Virus record (IMG/VR): IMGVR_UViG_3300043446_000790
Location: 1 to 21,425 of that record
From: a virus
DNA length: 21,425 nucleotides
Direction: 5' to 3' (one strand)
Shown here: in pieces, positions 7,681 to 14,709 of the stretch
Position numbering within the stretch: the first letter of the stretch is position 1
How the letters are laid out: every line of letters starts with the position of its first letter
Position numbers and translations under genes: made by a program
The notes under the pieces: model-generated
Told to the model about the DNA's origin: nothing
The model's input: only the letters and a program-made list of their open reading frames with translations
The model's database searches: none

Positions 7681-8142
7681 TTATTTATCCTTTTGTGCTT
7701 CTGCTACACGCTTACGTAAGCCGCTACTACTAAACGAATGGTCACGGCTATTGAAGATGTGATTGATATTCTTTTGAGCACCCTCAGCACGTCCAGTAAA
7801 GTCCTTGCTTTGATATTCTACACCCAAGATGCGAACATCAATTGGTAGAATTAGTATGAGGTCGATTAGGTCTTGCTCTGTTTGGTACACAACAATTTCA
7901 TCGACATAACGGCAAGCCGCCAATTGGATTTGTCGTTCAACAACCGATTGTACAGGTGCATTTTTAGTCTCAGGTCTATCAATTGTGGGGTCAGTTTGGA
8001 GCCCTGCAATAAGATAATCGCAATGATTTTTAGCCTCACTAAGCATCGCAATGTGACCAGCGTGTAGTAAGTCAAAGGTCGAGAATGTAATGCCAATCGT
8101 TTTACCTTCTTGTTTTAATTGTTTAATTTTATTAAATATCAT
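7681..8142 (-). CDS. Cytidylyltransferase/adenylyltransferase-like nucleotidyltransferase (TagD/HldE-C type)
   Basis: A 153-aa protein with the HxGH nucleotidyltransferase signature: ITFSTFDLLHAGHIAML, HAGH at residues 27-30, and a second motif SSSGLRKR near the C-terminus, equivalent to the ISSTxxR phosphate-binding loop. Relatives transfer CMP or AMP from the triphosphate to small phosphorylated compounds (glycerol-3-phosphate, heptose-1-phosphate, ethanolamine phosphate). Which substrate applies cannot be read from the sequence. With an epimerase and two glycosyltransferases nearby, making an activated sugar is the simplest inference. Its start overlaps the upstream gene by 11 bases. Confidence 0.85.
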   Translation of the reverse strand: MIFNKIKQLKQEGKTIGITFSTFDLLHAGHIAMLSEAKNHCDYLIAGLQTDPTIDRPETKNAPVQSVVERQIQLAACRYVDEIVVYQTEQDLIDLILILPIDVRILGVEYQSKDFTGRAEGAQKNINHIFNSRDHSFSSSGLRKRVAEAQKDK

Positions 8143-8407
8143 CGCCGTCTATATGTATAATTTCTTCTACTAAAGGTTCGGGACCTTCATCACTAAACCC
8201 CCAAGTCAATTCGTATTCTTTACCTGCATGAAAGTATGTTTCGGTAAATGTTCGTTGATTGTTACTAGTTTCATTTGGATCAAGTAACGCAAAAAGGGTG
8301 AGCATATATTTACGCTCATCACCTTCTATTAATCTGCGTTCTTTATAACCTATTCGTTTAAGAAAGGCTAACGCTTCTTCTTTGCTCATCGGCTTAATGT
8401 ACGCCAC
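8132..8407 (-). CDS. Unknown 91-aa acidic protein
   Basis: A 91-aa protein with a GTG start at 8407 supported by AGAGGG just upstream; an ATG six codons later (MSKEEALAF) is the alternative. It begins with a short helical part (KEEALAFLKRIGYKERRLIEGDE), then a beta-rich middle (YMLTLFALLD...TFTETYFHAGKEYELTWGF) and an acidic end (EEIIHIDGDDI). It overlaps the preceding ORF by 22 bases and the nucleotidyltransferase by 11. No family is recognised. Confidence 0.7.
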   Translation of the reverse strand: MAYIKPMSKEEALAFLKRIGYKERRLIEGDERKYMLTLFALLDPNETSNNQRTFTETYFHAGKEYELTWGFSDEGPEPLVEEIIHIDGDDI

Positions 8408-8622
8408 ATTACCCTCTGCTCATTCTCTTTTAAGAATTCATCTTCACCTGCAAATGTAGGACTATCTTTCATAATCTCGTCTAGTAACCACTTAATACGA
8501 TGTAAATCTTTTTTGATTTCAAATTGTGTAAAGCCATCATTATACCTACTATGTAATTCAATGCCGCTCAGATAAATTTGATGATGTACTTGTTGATAAT
8601 CCATTGGTTTACGATATCCCAT
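8386..8622 (-). CDS. Unknown 78-aa protein
   Basis: A 78-aa protein starting at the ATG at 8622 with a strong AAAGGAGAG before it; that ribosome binding site overlaps the end of the upstream 59-aa gene. The sequence is hydrophilic and helical (MDYQQVHHQIYLSGIELHSR, FEIKKDLHRIKWLLDEIMKD). Its position between a FolE-linked miniprotein and the nucleotidyltransferase makes it part of the folE transcription unit. No family or catalytic motif is recognised. Confidence 0.75.
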   Translation of the reverse strand: MGYRKPMDYQQVHHQIYLSGIELHSRYNDGFTQFEIKKDLHRIKWLLDEIMKDSPTFAGEDEFLKENEQRVMWRTLSR

Positions 8623-8623
8623 A

Positions 8624-8803
8624 TTACTCTCCTTTACACGTGCAATTTCTGCCTTGATTACAGTTACCGGTACAGGCTGAATCAGGTGTCATCTTGACAA
8701 TATAAAAGACACAGAGAGCCGCAAAACATATGCAAAAAATAATTGCGGCACCTTTTAGAACCATGCCTAAAAATAAACTTATACCTGATAGAACTTCAAT
8801 CAT
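8624..8803 (-). CDS. Single-pass membrane miniprotein with a Cys-rich CNQGRNCTC tail (59 aa)
   Basis: A 59-aa ORF whose ATG overlaps the folE stop (ATGA) and whose TAA lies two bases before the next gene's ATG. Residues ~6-36 form one hydrophobic segment (SGISLFLGMVLKGAAIIF and on through CICFAALCVFYIV), after which a polar tail reads SACTGNCNQGRNCTCKGE with four cysteines. This CxxxCNQGRxCxC type of tail recurs in small phage proteins as I remember them; the function is unknown. The likely location is the inner membrane, with orientation not determined. The exact fit between two genes argues strongly that it is translated. Confidence 0.75.
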   Translation of the reverse strand: MIEVLSGISLFLGMVLKGAAIIFCICFAALCVFYIVKMTPDSACTGNCNQGRNCTCKGE

Positions 8804-9480
8804 TTTGAACCTTGTCTTGCGATACTAAGGAACTCTGCTCTTGCTGATGGATCTGTTTTGAAACCACCACCAAGACGTACTGTGACGGTGCTTGAGCCTG
8901 TATCCTCGACACCTCTTGACTTAACGCAATAATGTTGTGCATCAATGAGGACTGCAACGTCTTCGGTTTCAAGAATATATTGTAGACTGTGGAAAATCTG
9001 CTCCGTAAGTCTTTCTTGGATCTGCGGGCGTTTACTAAAATATTCAACGATTCGGTTGATTTTCGATAAGCCCAAGACTTTTTGTTTGGGGACATAAGCA
9101 ACTGTTGCCAAACCGTCGATAACGACAAAATGGTGTTCGCAATTACTTTGTACTGAAACATTACGTTCCACCACCATTTCATTGTAGTGCATTTTGTTAT
9201 CAACTGTCGTACATTTTGGAAATGCTTCATAATCTAAACCCCAGAAAATTTCATTGACATACATTTTAGCAACACGCTTAGGTGTTTCAATTAAACTATC
9301 ATCAGTCAAGTCTAATCCTAAGATACGCATGATTTCTGTGAAGTGACCTTCGATACCTGCAATTTGATCCTTGCGGTCGATGTTGCGTTTGTTGATTGGG
9401 GTTTCGACACCCATTTTGACTAAGTGCTCATGCACTCGTTGACCCAATTCTGGATCGCATTTTGTTTTATTAAAACTCAT
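8800..9480 (-). CDS. folE: GTP cyclohydrolase I (FolE)
   Basis: A 226-aa GTP cyclohydrolase I, which opens GTP to dihydroneopterin triphosphate, the first step to both folate and 7-deazaguanines. Zinc ligands are in place: Cys114 and His117 in SNCEHHFVVIDG and Cys185 in HYCVKSRG. Other family marks are ETPKRVAKMY (65-74), the GLSKINRIVEYFSKRPQIQE block and RGVEDTGSSTVT. Length matches the bacterial enzyme (~220 aa). The ATG at 9480 has GGAGGGT before it. With queD, queE and dpdA in the same region, its role here is most likely precursor supply for DNA modification. Confidence 0.96.
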   Translation of the reverse strand: MSFNKTKCDPELGQRVHEHLVKMGVETPINKRNIDRKDQIAGIEGHFTEIMRILGLDLTDDSLIETPKRVAKMYVNEIFWGLDYEAFPKCTTVDNKMHYNEMVVERNVSVQSNCEHHFVVIDGLATVAYVPKQKVLGLSKINRIVEYFSKRPQIQERLTEQIFHSLQYILETEDVAVLIDAQHYCVKSRGVEDTGSSTVTVRLGGGFKTDPSARAEFLSIARQGSK

Positions 9481-9515
9481 AGATAACCCTCCGTTGTGAT
9501 GGTTTTATTTTGACA

Positions 9516-9539
9516 TTGTGCAACCTTTGTGTTGCACAA
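9516..9539. promoter_or_regulatory. Perfect 9-bp stem hairpin or operator upstream of folE
   Basis: TTGTGCAAC (9516-9524) and GTTGCACAA (9531-9539) are perfectly complementary around a 6-base loop. No T-run follows on either strand, so an intrinsic terminator is unlikely. It lies in the 73-base gap before folE, ~25 bases upstream of its ribosome binding site, and may be an operator, an RNA processing or stability hairpin, or both. A TAAATA element (9541-9548) sits directly upstream. Confidence 0.6.
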
Positions 9540-9553
9540 GTATTTAGTCACAA

Positions 9554-9751
9554 TTACTTAGCGGCTGCTTTTTCTGCGGCACGTGCGTTCTTAGTTTCGG
9601 TGATTTCGTTGCGGCGTGCTTTAACTGCTTTAGCTAATTCAGCTAGTGCTTTACGGGCACGAGTACCTGCGGCTGAGTTACCTTTTTCGAACTTTTCATG
9701 TTCTGCTAGGTATGCTTCTAATTGTGTGTTGATATCATTGTGTGCTGACAT
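9554..9751 (-). CDS. Small basic histone H1-like (Hc1-type) protein
   Basis: A 65-aa protein from the ATG at 9751 with AAAGGAAAG upstream; 14 codons further upstream a longer in-frame start exists but lacks such a site. The core reads FEKGNSAAGTRARKALAELA followed by KAVKARRNEI, the pattern I associate with Hc1-like small proteins, found in Chlamydia as a chromatin protein and commonly in phages. The rest is Ala/Lys/Glu-rich and helical. DNA binding is plausible from composition, not shown. It overlaps the preceding gene by 17 bases. Confidence 0.75.
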   Translation of the reverse strand: MSAHNDINTQLEAYLAEHEKFEKGNSAAGTRARKALAELAKAVKARRNEITETKNARAAEKAAAK

Positions 9752-9995
9752 TTTTCTTTCCTTTAGTTTTCTTTGTTGGTGTAACAGAATCAATCTGTTC
9801 TACGGAAGCAATTGCTTCCTGTACTTCTTTTAGAAGCTGTACATCATCCCAAATAAGTTCAGTTGTACCATCTTCAAAAGTCTTTACAGTCAAGTGTGTA
9901 CCTTGACTAATCACGGGCCAACCACCTGAAGGGACATTTGTTTCAATATCTTTCTTCTTCGGTGCTGCCTTCTTTGTTTTCTTTTCAGTTACCAT
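9735..9995 (-). CDS. Unknown 86-aa protein with basic ends
   Basis: An 86-aa protein starting at the ATG at 9995 (MVTEKKTKKAAPKKK), chosen because AAGGAG lies before it; the longer in-frame start at 10052 has no such site. Lys-rich N- and C-termini flank a beta-like centre (GGWPVISQGTHLTVKTFEDG, TTELIWDDVQLLKEVQEAI). It overlaps the end of glycosyltransferase 1 and the start of the Hc1-like gene. The basic tails would suit nucleic-acid contact, but no family is recognised. Confidence 0.75.
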   Translation of the reverse strand: MVTEKKTKKAAPKKKDIETNVPSGGWPVISQGTHLTVKTFEDGTTELIWDDVQLLKEVQEAIASVEQIDSVTPTKKTKGKKNVSTQ

Positions 9996-11178
9996 ATTTG
10001 GACTCCTTAGTATGTTTGCGATAATCAGTTGACATACGCAACCATTGTTCACCGTTACCTTCGATTATATCGCAAATACGGTCAATAGTAAAGTCAGTAT
10101 AGTCACTAATTTTACCCATGTTCTCGCTTGGCTTCTTCAATAACTTTTCCATCTTATCTAGTGCATCCTCTACTGACCAGGGTACATACATACGAGTATG
10201 GTCATTTGCAAAAGTTTCAGGGAAAGAACGATAAGCAGGATAAAGTACATTACATCCCAAAGCATCAGCTTCGGAGACTGTATTGGAGACCCAATCTTGT
10301 AAAGCGCAATTAAAAACAATGCGACTATCGTTGACCACATTATAATAATCATTCTTGTTCAAGTCCTCATATACCGTTAGTTTACCTGCAGCCTGCATAT
10401 CTCGGGTACGTTGCATGTAACTATCATTGTTACTCTTTAGTTTCGCACCAGAGCAAATTACAAACTCTACACCACTGCCTGGATGACGACTATGCCAAGC
10501 ATCAATTACATCCATATAGAAGTCAGGTTGCTTCTCTTGGTCCCATCGTGCTGAGAATACGACACGATGCTTTCTTTCATTGAAAGGTTTGATTGTGCCA
10601 ACTCTTTCTTGTACCTCACTCTTACCAAACGCAAGACCGGAAATATTATAGATTGGGGCTTCCCAGCCTGCAATCTTCATGTTCATGACCATTTCTTCGT
10701 TAGACGCAAGTACTGCACCTCCACTTTGGCGTACAGCCTCACACACCATCTGTTCGTATAAGCCCATCCATTTGGACATCCCCCATACGTGAACAAAGTC
10801 ATCAGGATCAATTGACTGTGCGAGGCATCTAACAAAAATCTTTGGACGATGTTCTTTAGAAACTTGATTAATGATATAAGGCAAACTTTCAAAGCCCGGC
10901 TGAAACATATCTTCAAAGTAGATAACATCTTCATTTGTAACTTTACCTTCTTTCATCATCTTAACTAAGTTCATTAGTTGAGACATACCAAAGTAACTAC
11001 GACCATGTGCGTCAAGCACTTGACCAGTTACAATTTGTTGGTCAGTAGATAATGTTTCACCGGGCACTACTACATAGTTAATGCCTCTACGTTTAAAGAC
11101 ACGCTCATTCCACTCTGTGAGTTGTAGAGTATATCTTGCTTTGTAGGGTTCAAGACCCATGTAGTAAAGTGTTCTCAT
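9985..11178 (-). CDS. GT-B fold glycosyltransferase (glycosyltransferase 1)
   Basis: A 397-aa protein. The C-terminal half has VVFSARWDQEKQPDFYMDVI (residues ~206-225), the donor-domain entry typical of GT4-like enzymes, and an acidic donor-binding element QDWVSNTVSEADALGC (294-309). The N-terminal half includes YYMGLEPYKARYTLQL, VVPGETL and GQVLDAHGRSYFGMSQLMNL. I recall close relatives beside the clamp and replication genes in T4-like phages of cyanobacteria. Acceptor and sugar are unknown. Unlike glycosyltransferase 2 it ends in a polar tail (KESKYGN) without a clamp-like motif. It overlaps the upstream gene by ATGA, so it is in the clamp-dpdA transcription unit. Confidence 0.82.
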   Translation of the reverse strand: MRTLYYMGLEPYKARYTLQLTEWNERVFKRRGINYVVVPGETLSTDQQIVTGQVLDAHGRSYFGMSQLMNLVKMMKEGKVTNEDVIYFEDMFQPGFESLPYIINQVSKEHRPKIFVRCLAQSIDPDDFVHVWGMSKWMGLYEQMVCEAVRQSGGAVLASNEEMVMNMKIAGWEAPIYNISGLAFGKSEVQERVGTIKPFNERKHRVVFSARWDQEKQPDFYMDVIDAWHSRHPGSGVEFVICSGAKLKSNNDSYMQRTRDMQAAGKLTVYEDLNKNDYYNVVNDSRIVFNCALQDWVSNTVSEADALGCNVLYPAYRSFPETFANDHTRMYVPWSVEDALDKMEKLLKKPSENMGKISDYTDFTIDRICDIIEGNGEQWLRMSTDYRKHTKESKYGN

Positions 11179-11381
11179 CGATTAATTGCCTCTGCCCAAC
11201 CATCTTTTGCTGGTTTACCAGCAAGTTGTTTAGTATGTTGACGATACACGAAATTTCGCATATCATATAGTGTTGCCTCGTCAAATTTAAATCCATAGTC
11301 TACACAGAATTCACGATAGTTTTCCAAGTCTTCGAAAATTTGTTTGACTTTAGGATTATGTTGAATGTGAGGTTTTGCCAT
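11175..11381 (-). CDS. Small conserved phage protein, 68 aa, unknown
   Basis: A 68-aa protein from the ATG at 11381 with AAGGAAA upstream; a much longer in-frame start inside the preceding gene is rejected. It reads NPKVKQIFEDLENYREFCVD, YGFKFDEATLYDMRNFVYRQ and QLAGKPAKDGWAEAINR. I remember such a short protein from other T4-like phages of aquatic bacteria, without a function. It is helical and soluble with no metal motif, and overlaps glycosyltransferase 1 by ATGA. Confidence 0.75.
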   Translation of the reverse strand: MAKPHIQHNPKVKQIFEDLENYREFCVDYGFKFDEATLYDMRNFVYRQHTKQLAGKPAKDGWAEAINR

Positions 11382-11394
11382 TTTGTTTTCCTTT

Positions 11395-11850
11395 TTAAAT
11401 AGCGATGTTGTTATAAGGTTTAGTTGTGTTGTAATAAATCGTGGCACCATTCTCACCGTCTTCGGAGACAGTAATAGTGATATCACGGTCGGGATATCGT
11501 TGTGCGATTTGATTGTATAAATCATCGCTCAACATTTCACAACTTTTGTAATCCAACTGTAACGTACCTTGTGCATATAGATGCTCAAGCCAGCGTTTGA
11601 ATTGAATAAACTCGATATCCCTATCGTTGTGAAATACTTCAATCGACACATCAAAGTGAAACATGTGACGATGTGGAGTTCCTAGAAAGCTAACGTCATA
11701 CATGTCACCTGTTTTTAATGCAGGGTCAGTTGCCGCAGCCGGATAGCAATGAATGCCTTCCTTTTGAAAAGTTACAAAGATTGTACGTTTAGCCGCGTGA
11801 CTAATACGTTGTCTTGTTTCAAATAATGCTTGTTCTCTTTGTTCATTCAT
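11395..11850 (-). CDS. Putative T-fold protein, distant QueD/PTPS relative
   Basis: A 151-aa protein. Residues 60-90 read HRHMFHFDVSIEVFH then DIEFIQFKRWLE, resembling the QueD pattern 'HGH, beta-strand, then DFxxLK'. Residues 103-112 are SCEMLSDDLY, close to GCESLADMLY of the window's QueD, where the Glu is functional. The end, ITITVSEDGENGATIYY, resembles the last T-fold strand. The catalytic Cys-xxx-His-Gly motif is not present. It may be a catalytically altered pterin-binding or folding partner, or simply share the fold. The family call is an inference; the gene itself is well supported, with its ATG overlapping the upstream gene by eight bases and AAGGAAA nearby. Confidence 0.6.
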   Translation of the reverse strand: MNEQREQALFETRQRISHAAKRTIFVTFQKEGIHCYPAAATDPALKTGDMYDVSFLGTPHRHMFHFDVSIEVFHNDRDIEFIQFKRWLEHLYAQGTLQLDYKSCEMLSDDLYNQIAQRYPDRDITITVSEDGENGATIYYNTTKPYNNIAI

Positions 11851-12043
11851 GTGTCATTTCCTTGTCATATTCCTGTTGTGCTCGTTCAAACTTACGAATG
11901 TCATCTTTGTAGATGAGTTTTTGCTTTTTTAGAGCCTTAACTTTCATTTCATCGTAGTTTGGATTGAGCATTAAATCCTGAATCACACTATCAATCAAAC
12001 GATGTGATTCAGTTAACGTTTGGATTCGTTGTTTGTATGGCAT
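11843..12043 (-). CDS. DUF465/YdcH-like small helical protein
   Basis: A 66-aa protein from the ATG at 12043, two bases after the dpdA stop. It matches the DUF465 pattern: a His-containing first helix (LTESHRLIDSVIQDLM) and a second Lys-rich helix (VKALKKQKLIYKDDIRKFE, like the family's LKKxKLxLKDxI). Members are short two-helix proteins with no established reaction. Here it is translated directly after dpdA and just before the T-fold protein. Confidence 0.7.
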   Translation of the reverse strand: MPYKQRIQTLTESHRLIDSVIQDLMLNPNYDEMKVKALKKQKLIYKDDIRKFERAQQEYDKEMTHE

Positions 12044-12044
12044 A

Positions 12045-13511
12045 TTATTCAAATGTAAATAGTTCGTTAAACTTTGTACGTGCGTTTACAGTTTTCTTAC
12101 CACTGAAACCCTGAGCACCTGCTGACATTTGTTTCCACATAGAACTGTATTGTTCAATTACTGCGTGGCTTTCTTGTCTAGTTTTCTTACTAAAGACTTC
12201 ATCAACAATATCTTTGAATTTGACGCCAGAATCAAAGTGATGAACCATAGAAGGTATAATACCCTGTTCATACCTACGATTTGCTTCTTGTACCGCATGA
12301 ATATGTTGGAATACATTATGCGATTGAATCAATGTATAACTCAAAGTGTCCCAGCTTGTCTTAGTTTCTTTACCATGTTGCCCGATGAACCCATGTCCTC
12401 GATAGCACACATCACGAACTAGTAGTTTATCAGTAACTGGACTATCTGTAAACATAGTATGGACACCGTCCTGCAAACAGGCATCCGAAAACTTACGACT
12501 ATCGGTCGCATAGTTTTTGTTTTCTACAGTTTTGGTCATTTGATATGACCATTTCTCATCATCGTTCAAGTTGTTATTGAAGTAAGCCAAACCTTTAGCC
12601 GCACTAAAGAATGGGCTTGCACAGTCAAACGTAATTTGAAGTTTTGGGTTATGGTACTTACGAATTGCTTTCTGAATATCAGTAAACAACACAGCATACT
12701 CTAAAATAGATACACCCAAACAGTGAATCAAGTCGTGTTTACCTTCAACTAACAAGCCATCATAGATAATGTCAACCATTCTACGCAATGTCAAGTGAAT
12801 GTCAATCTTGTTCTGACCACCGAATGCCCAACCATTGAAGTGATTCTCTGGATAGACGTTTGGATCACAGTACTTCTTCATTTCATTGTACCAATCATCA
12901 CTTTCAGTATGATTAGTACCTTGTAAAACATTTAAGAACTTGCAGTTACCATTACGATGTTTAACAAAGTACTCATTGTTAATATGAGTAGCATTAATAG
13001 CATCTTGGATGTTATGAATACCGTGCATAGGAATAGCTTTAGTATTCAAAAATGATTGTGATGGGATATCTAAACACATACCATAGTCCATGTATGTGTC
13101 CATCCACTTTAGAACAATCTTTCTTTTCTCCATAGCTTTGGGACAATTAGGATCCTTCCAGTCAGCAGGCCATTGACCTTTAAGAATCTGGAAACCACCT
13201 GAGTCACCTAACATGAATGTACCTTCTTCACGTTCTCTAATGATAGATTCACTAGGATCGTCAACAGTTGTATCTAAGTTAGCATGACCAGCAGAATACA
13301 AACCCCACTTGTAAGTGTATAAGCCTTCATTACTATTGAGAAAGTTTAGTTTCTCTACGTCCCCATTGAAACTTGCAGGAATACGTTCTTTAGGAAAATA
13401 TTCTTGACCTTTTCGTTGCTTACCCAAGCCACTAATATAGAAACTACTGACTGCAGGTAAGAACAATGCCCATTCTGGACTATGTGTGTTAGATAAATTT
13501 ACTTGTTCCAT
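12045..13511 (-). CDS. dpdA: DpdA-like phage tRNA-guanine-transglycosylase homologue (7-deazaguanine insertion into DNA)
   Basis: A 488-aa protein related to tRNA-guanine transglycosylase. GDSGGFQI (102-109) matches the catalytic DSGGFQ motif with Asp103. LNVLQGT (193-199), AFGGQ (229-233) and HCLGVS (263-268) are substrate-loop equivalents. FDCASPFFSAAKG (295-307) matches the TGT element FDCVxPTRxARxG, with Asp296 as nucleophile. The TGT zinc-site cysteines are not evident in canonical form. Phage DpdA proteins swap guanine in DNA for a 7-deazaguanine; I assign that role from the nearby folE, queD and queE. The last residues, KFNELFTFE, look like a sliding-clamp-binding tail. The start overlaps the upstream stop (TAATG). 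The DpdA subtype is undetermined. Confidence 0.88.
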   Translation of the reverse strand: MEQVNLSNTHSPEWALFLPAVSSFYISGLGKQRKGQEYFPKERIPASFNGDVEKLNFLNSNEGLYTYKWGLYSAGHANLDTTVDDPSESIIREREEGTFMLGDSGGFQILKGQWPADWKDPNCPKAMEKRKIVLKWMDTYMDYGMCLDIPSQSFLNTKAIPMHGIHNIQDAINATHINNEYFVKHRNGNCKFLNVLQGTNHTESDDWYNEMKKYCDPNVYPENHFNGWAFGGQNKIDIHLTLRRMVDIIYDGLLVEGKHDLIHCLGVSILEYAVLFTDIQKAIRKYHNPKLQITFDCASPFFSAAKGLAYFNNNLNDDEKWSYQMTKTVENKNYATDSRKFSDACLQDGVHTMFTDSPVTDKLLVRDVCYRGHGFIGQHGKETKTSWDTLSYTLIQSHNVFQHIHAVQEANRRYEQGIIPSMVHHFDSGVKFKDIVDEVFSKKTRQESHAVIEQYSSMWKQMSAGAQGFSGKKTVNARTKFNELFTFE

Positions 13512-13900
13512 TAAGGTATCATTGAAGGTTTAATATCGTTGCCCGGACTATTAAGTAAAGTCTGGACCATTTTAATTTGTTCTTGCTTCTGTTTGATTTG
13601 GTCAACTAAGTCTTTGATAGCAGGATGTTCTTGTGCTTGCTTGTCAAGTAGTTGTTCTTCCATCATCTTTCTTTCTGCCCAAGACAATATTGAAACTGCT
13701 TGGGGAGTTAATGAAACTGTAGCACTACCTGTATTGAGAGTAACCCAGTTACTACCATCATACACTTCCATCTTTTGACTACTAGTGTTATATCTCATGT
13801 TACCAACACCCTGGTTACCTGAATACCCATTCACATAGGTACTACCAGAGTAACTAGCAACATTGATATAAGCACTTCCGCCTAATACAGAGTCTATCAT
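13511..13900 (-). CDS. Fibre-motif plus coiled-coil protein, possible minor virion protein
   Basis: A 129-aa protein in two parts. Residues 1-58 are Gly/Ser/Tyr/Asn-rich and beta-like, including VGNMRYNTSSQKMEVYDGSN and WVTL, a motif typical of phage fibre and other structural proteins. Residues ~68-118 are a charged helical segment (ILSWAERKMMEEQLLDKQAQ and IKQKQEQIKMVQTLL), probably a coiled coil. There is no enzyme motif. It overlaps the clamp gene upstream (ATGA) and dpdA downstream (TAATG), an unusual place for a structural-type sequence. Confidence 0.8.
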   Translation of the reverse strand: MIDSVLGGSAYINVASYSGSTYVNGYSGNQGVGNMRYNTSSQKMEVYDGSNWVTLNTGSATVSLTPQAVSILSWAERKMMEEQLLDKQAQEHPAIKDLVDQIKQKQEQIKMVQTLLNSPGNDIKPSMIP

Positions 13901-14631
13901 TTTTGTTGTGCTGGTAAACGATATGTGTAAACTGCTAGACCTGAATCAACAACAATCTCACATAGACCTTGGTCACTGATTTTGAATGTCTTGTCACCTG
14001 CTAAACTTAGAATAGCAAGAACTTGCTTGATTGGCCATGACCATGCACGAGACAACTTGCCAGTTACATTGCCTTCAAACACAAAGTTACCTGAGTGACT
14101 TGAATGGTCTCCGAAGAACACTTTCAAATCAGTACCATCAACTTTAGTTACGAAAGTTGTTTCTTCTGAGTTAGCACTTGCTTGTTTCTTCAAACGCTGA
14201 ATCGATGCTACACTCGGAGTAAACTCAACGTTGAAATTAATAGCAACCGTCATGATTGGCTTCTTAACTTTTTCTGAGATTACGTTAGAACCCATCAAGC
14301 GATAGTCGTTAACGAAACTACCATCTTTAGTTTCAAAGTGAATAGTGTCTGGTGTATCAACACCATCACGTTGCTTCTTTAAAACTGTGATTTTAGATTC
14401 TGCATCATAATCATCAAAGCCAATGATTGTGCTTAGTTTTGTCAAGTTAGGCATACCGAACGAGCCGATAAACTCTGCATTTGGGTTCTTAAACAAACCA
14501 GAAATCATAACAGAACGGTCTTCTGCGTTTGCGATAATCTCTGTTTGAGTTTGTGAACCTTCTACACGAATAAGGTCGATGCCTTCTAATGCTCGTGTGT
14601 GTTCAATAATGTCTTGTAAAATATCTTTCAT
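13897..14631 (-). CDS. 45: DNA polymerase sliding clamp (T4 gp45-like)
   Basis: A 244-aa protein similar in length and pattern to T4 gp45 (228 aa), the trimeric ring that tethers the polymerase and, in T4, activates late transcription. Typical stretches are FGMPNLTKLSTIIGFDDY (residues ~58-76), FVNDYRLMGSNVISEKV and a C-terminal domain ending in VYTYRLPAQQK. The ATG at 14631 has AAGGA upstream and a strong promoter ~45 bases before it. It follows the polymerase gene with a 78-base gap. Two other proteins in the window besides the polymerase have tails that could bind it. Confidence 0.9.
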   Translation of the reverse strand: MKDILQDIIEHTRALEGIDLIRVEGSQTQTEIIANAEDRSVMISGLFKNPNAEFIGSFGMPNLTKLSTIIGFDDYDAESKITVLKKQRDGVDTPDTIHFETKDGSFVNDYRLMGSNVISEKVKKPIMTVAINFNVEFTPSVASIQRLKKQASANSEETTFVTKVDGTDLKVFFGDHSSHSGNFVFEGNVTGKLSRAWSWPIKQVLAILSLAGDKTFKISDQGLCEIVVDSGLAVYTYRLPAQQK

Positions 14632-14672
14632 GTTTATGTCCTTGTTAATGTATTTAGGAATACTTAATGTGT

Positions 14673-14701
14673 ATTATATAGGAAGTTTTTGCGTTTGTAA
14701 A
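14673..14701 (-). promoter_or_regulatory. Sigma70-like promoter for the clamp-dpdA unit
   Basis: TTTACA (14696-14701) is followed by 17 bases and TATAAT (14673-14678) on the minus strand, inside the 78-base gap between polymerase and clamp genes. A CCTAAATA element at 14651-14658, closer to the clamp ATG, resembles T4-type late promoters (TATAAATA) and may serve a later phase. Confidence 0.75.
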
Positions 14702-14709
14702 CAATTAGT

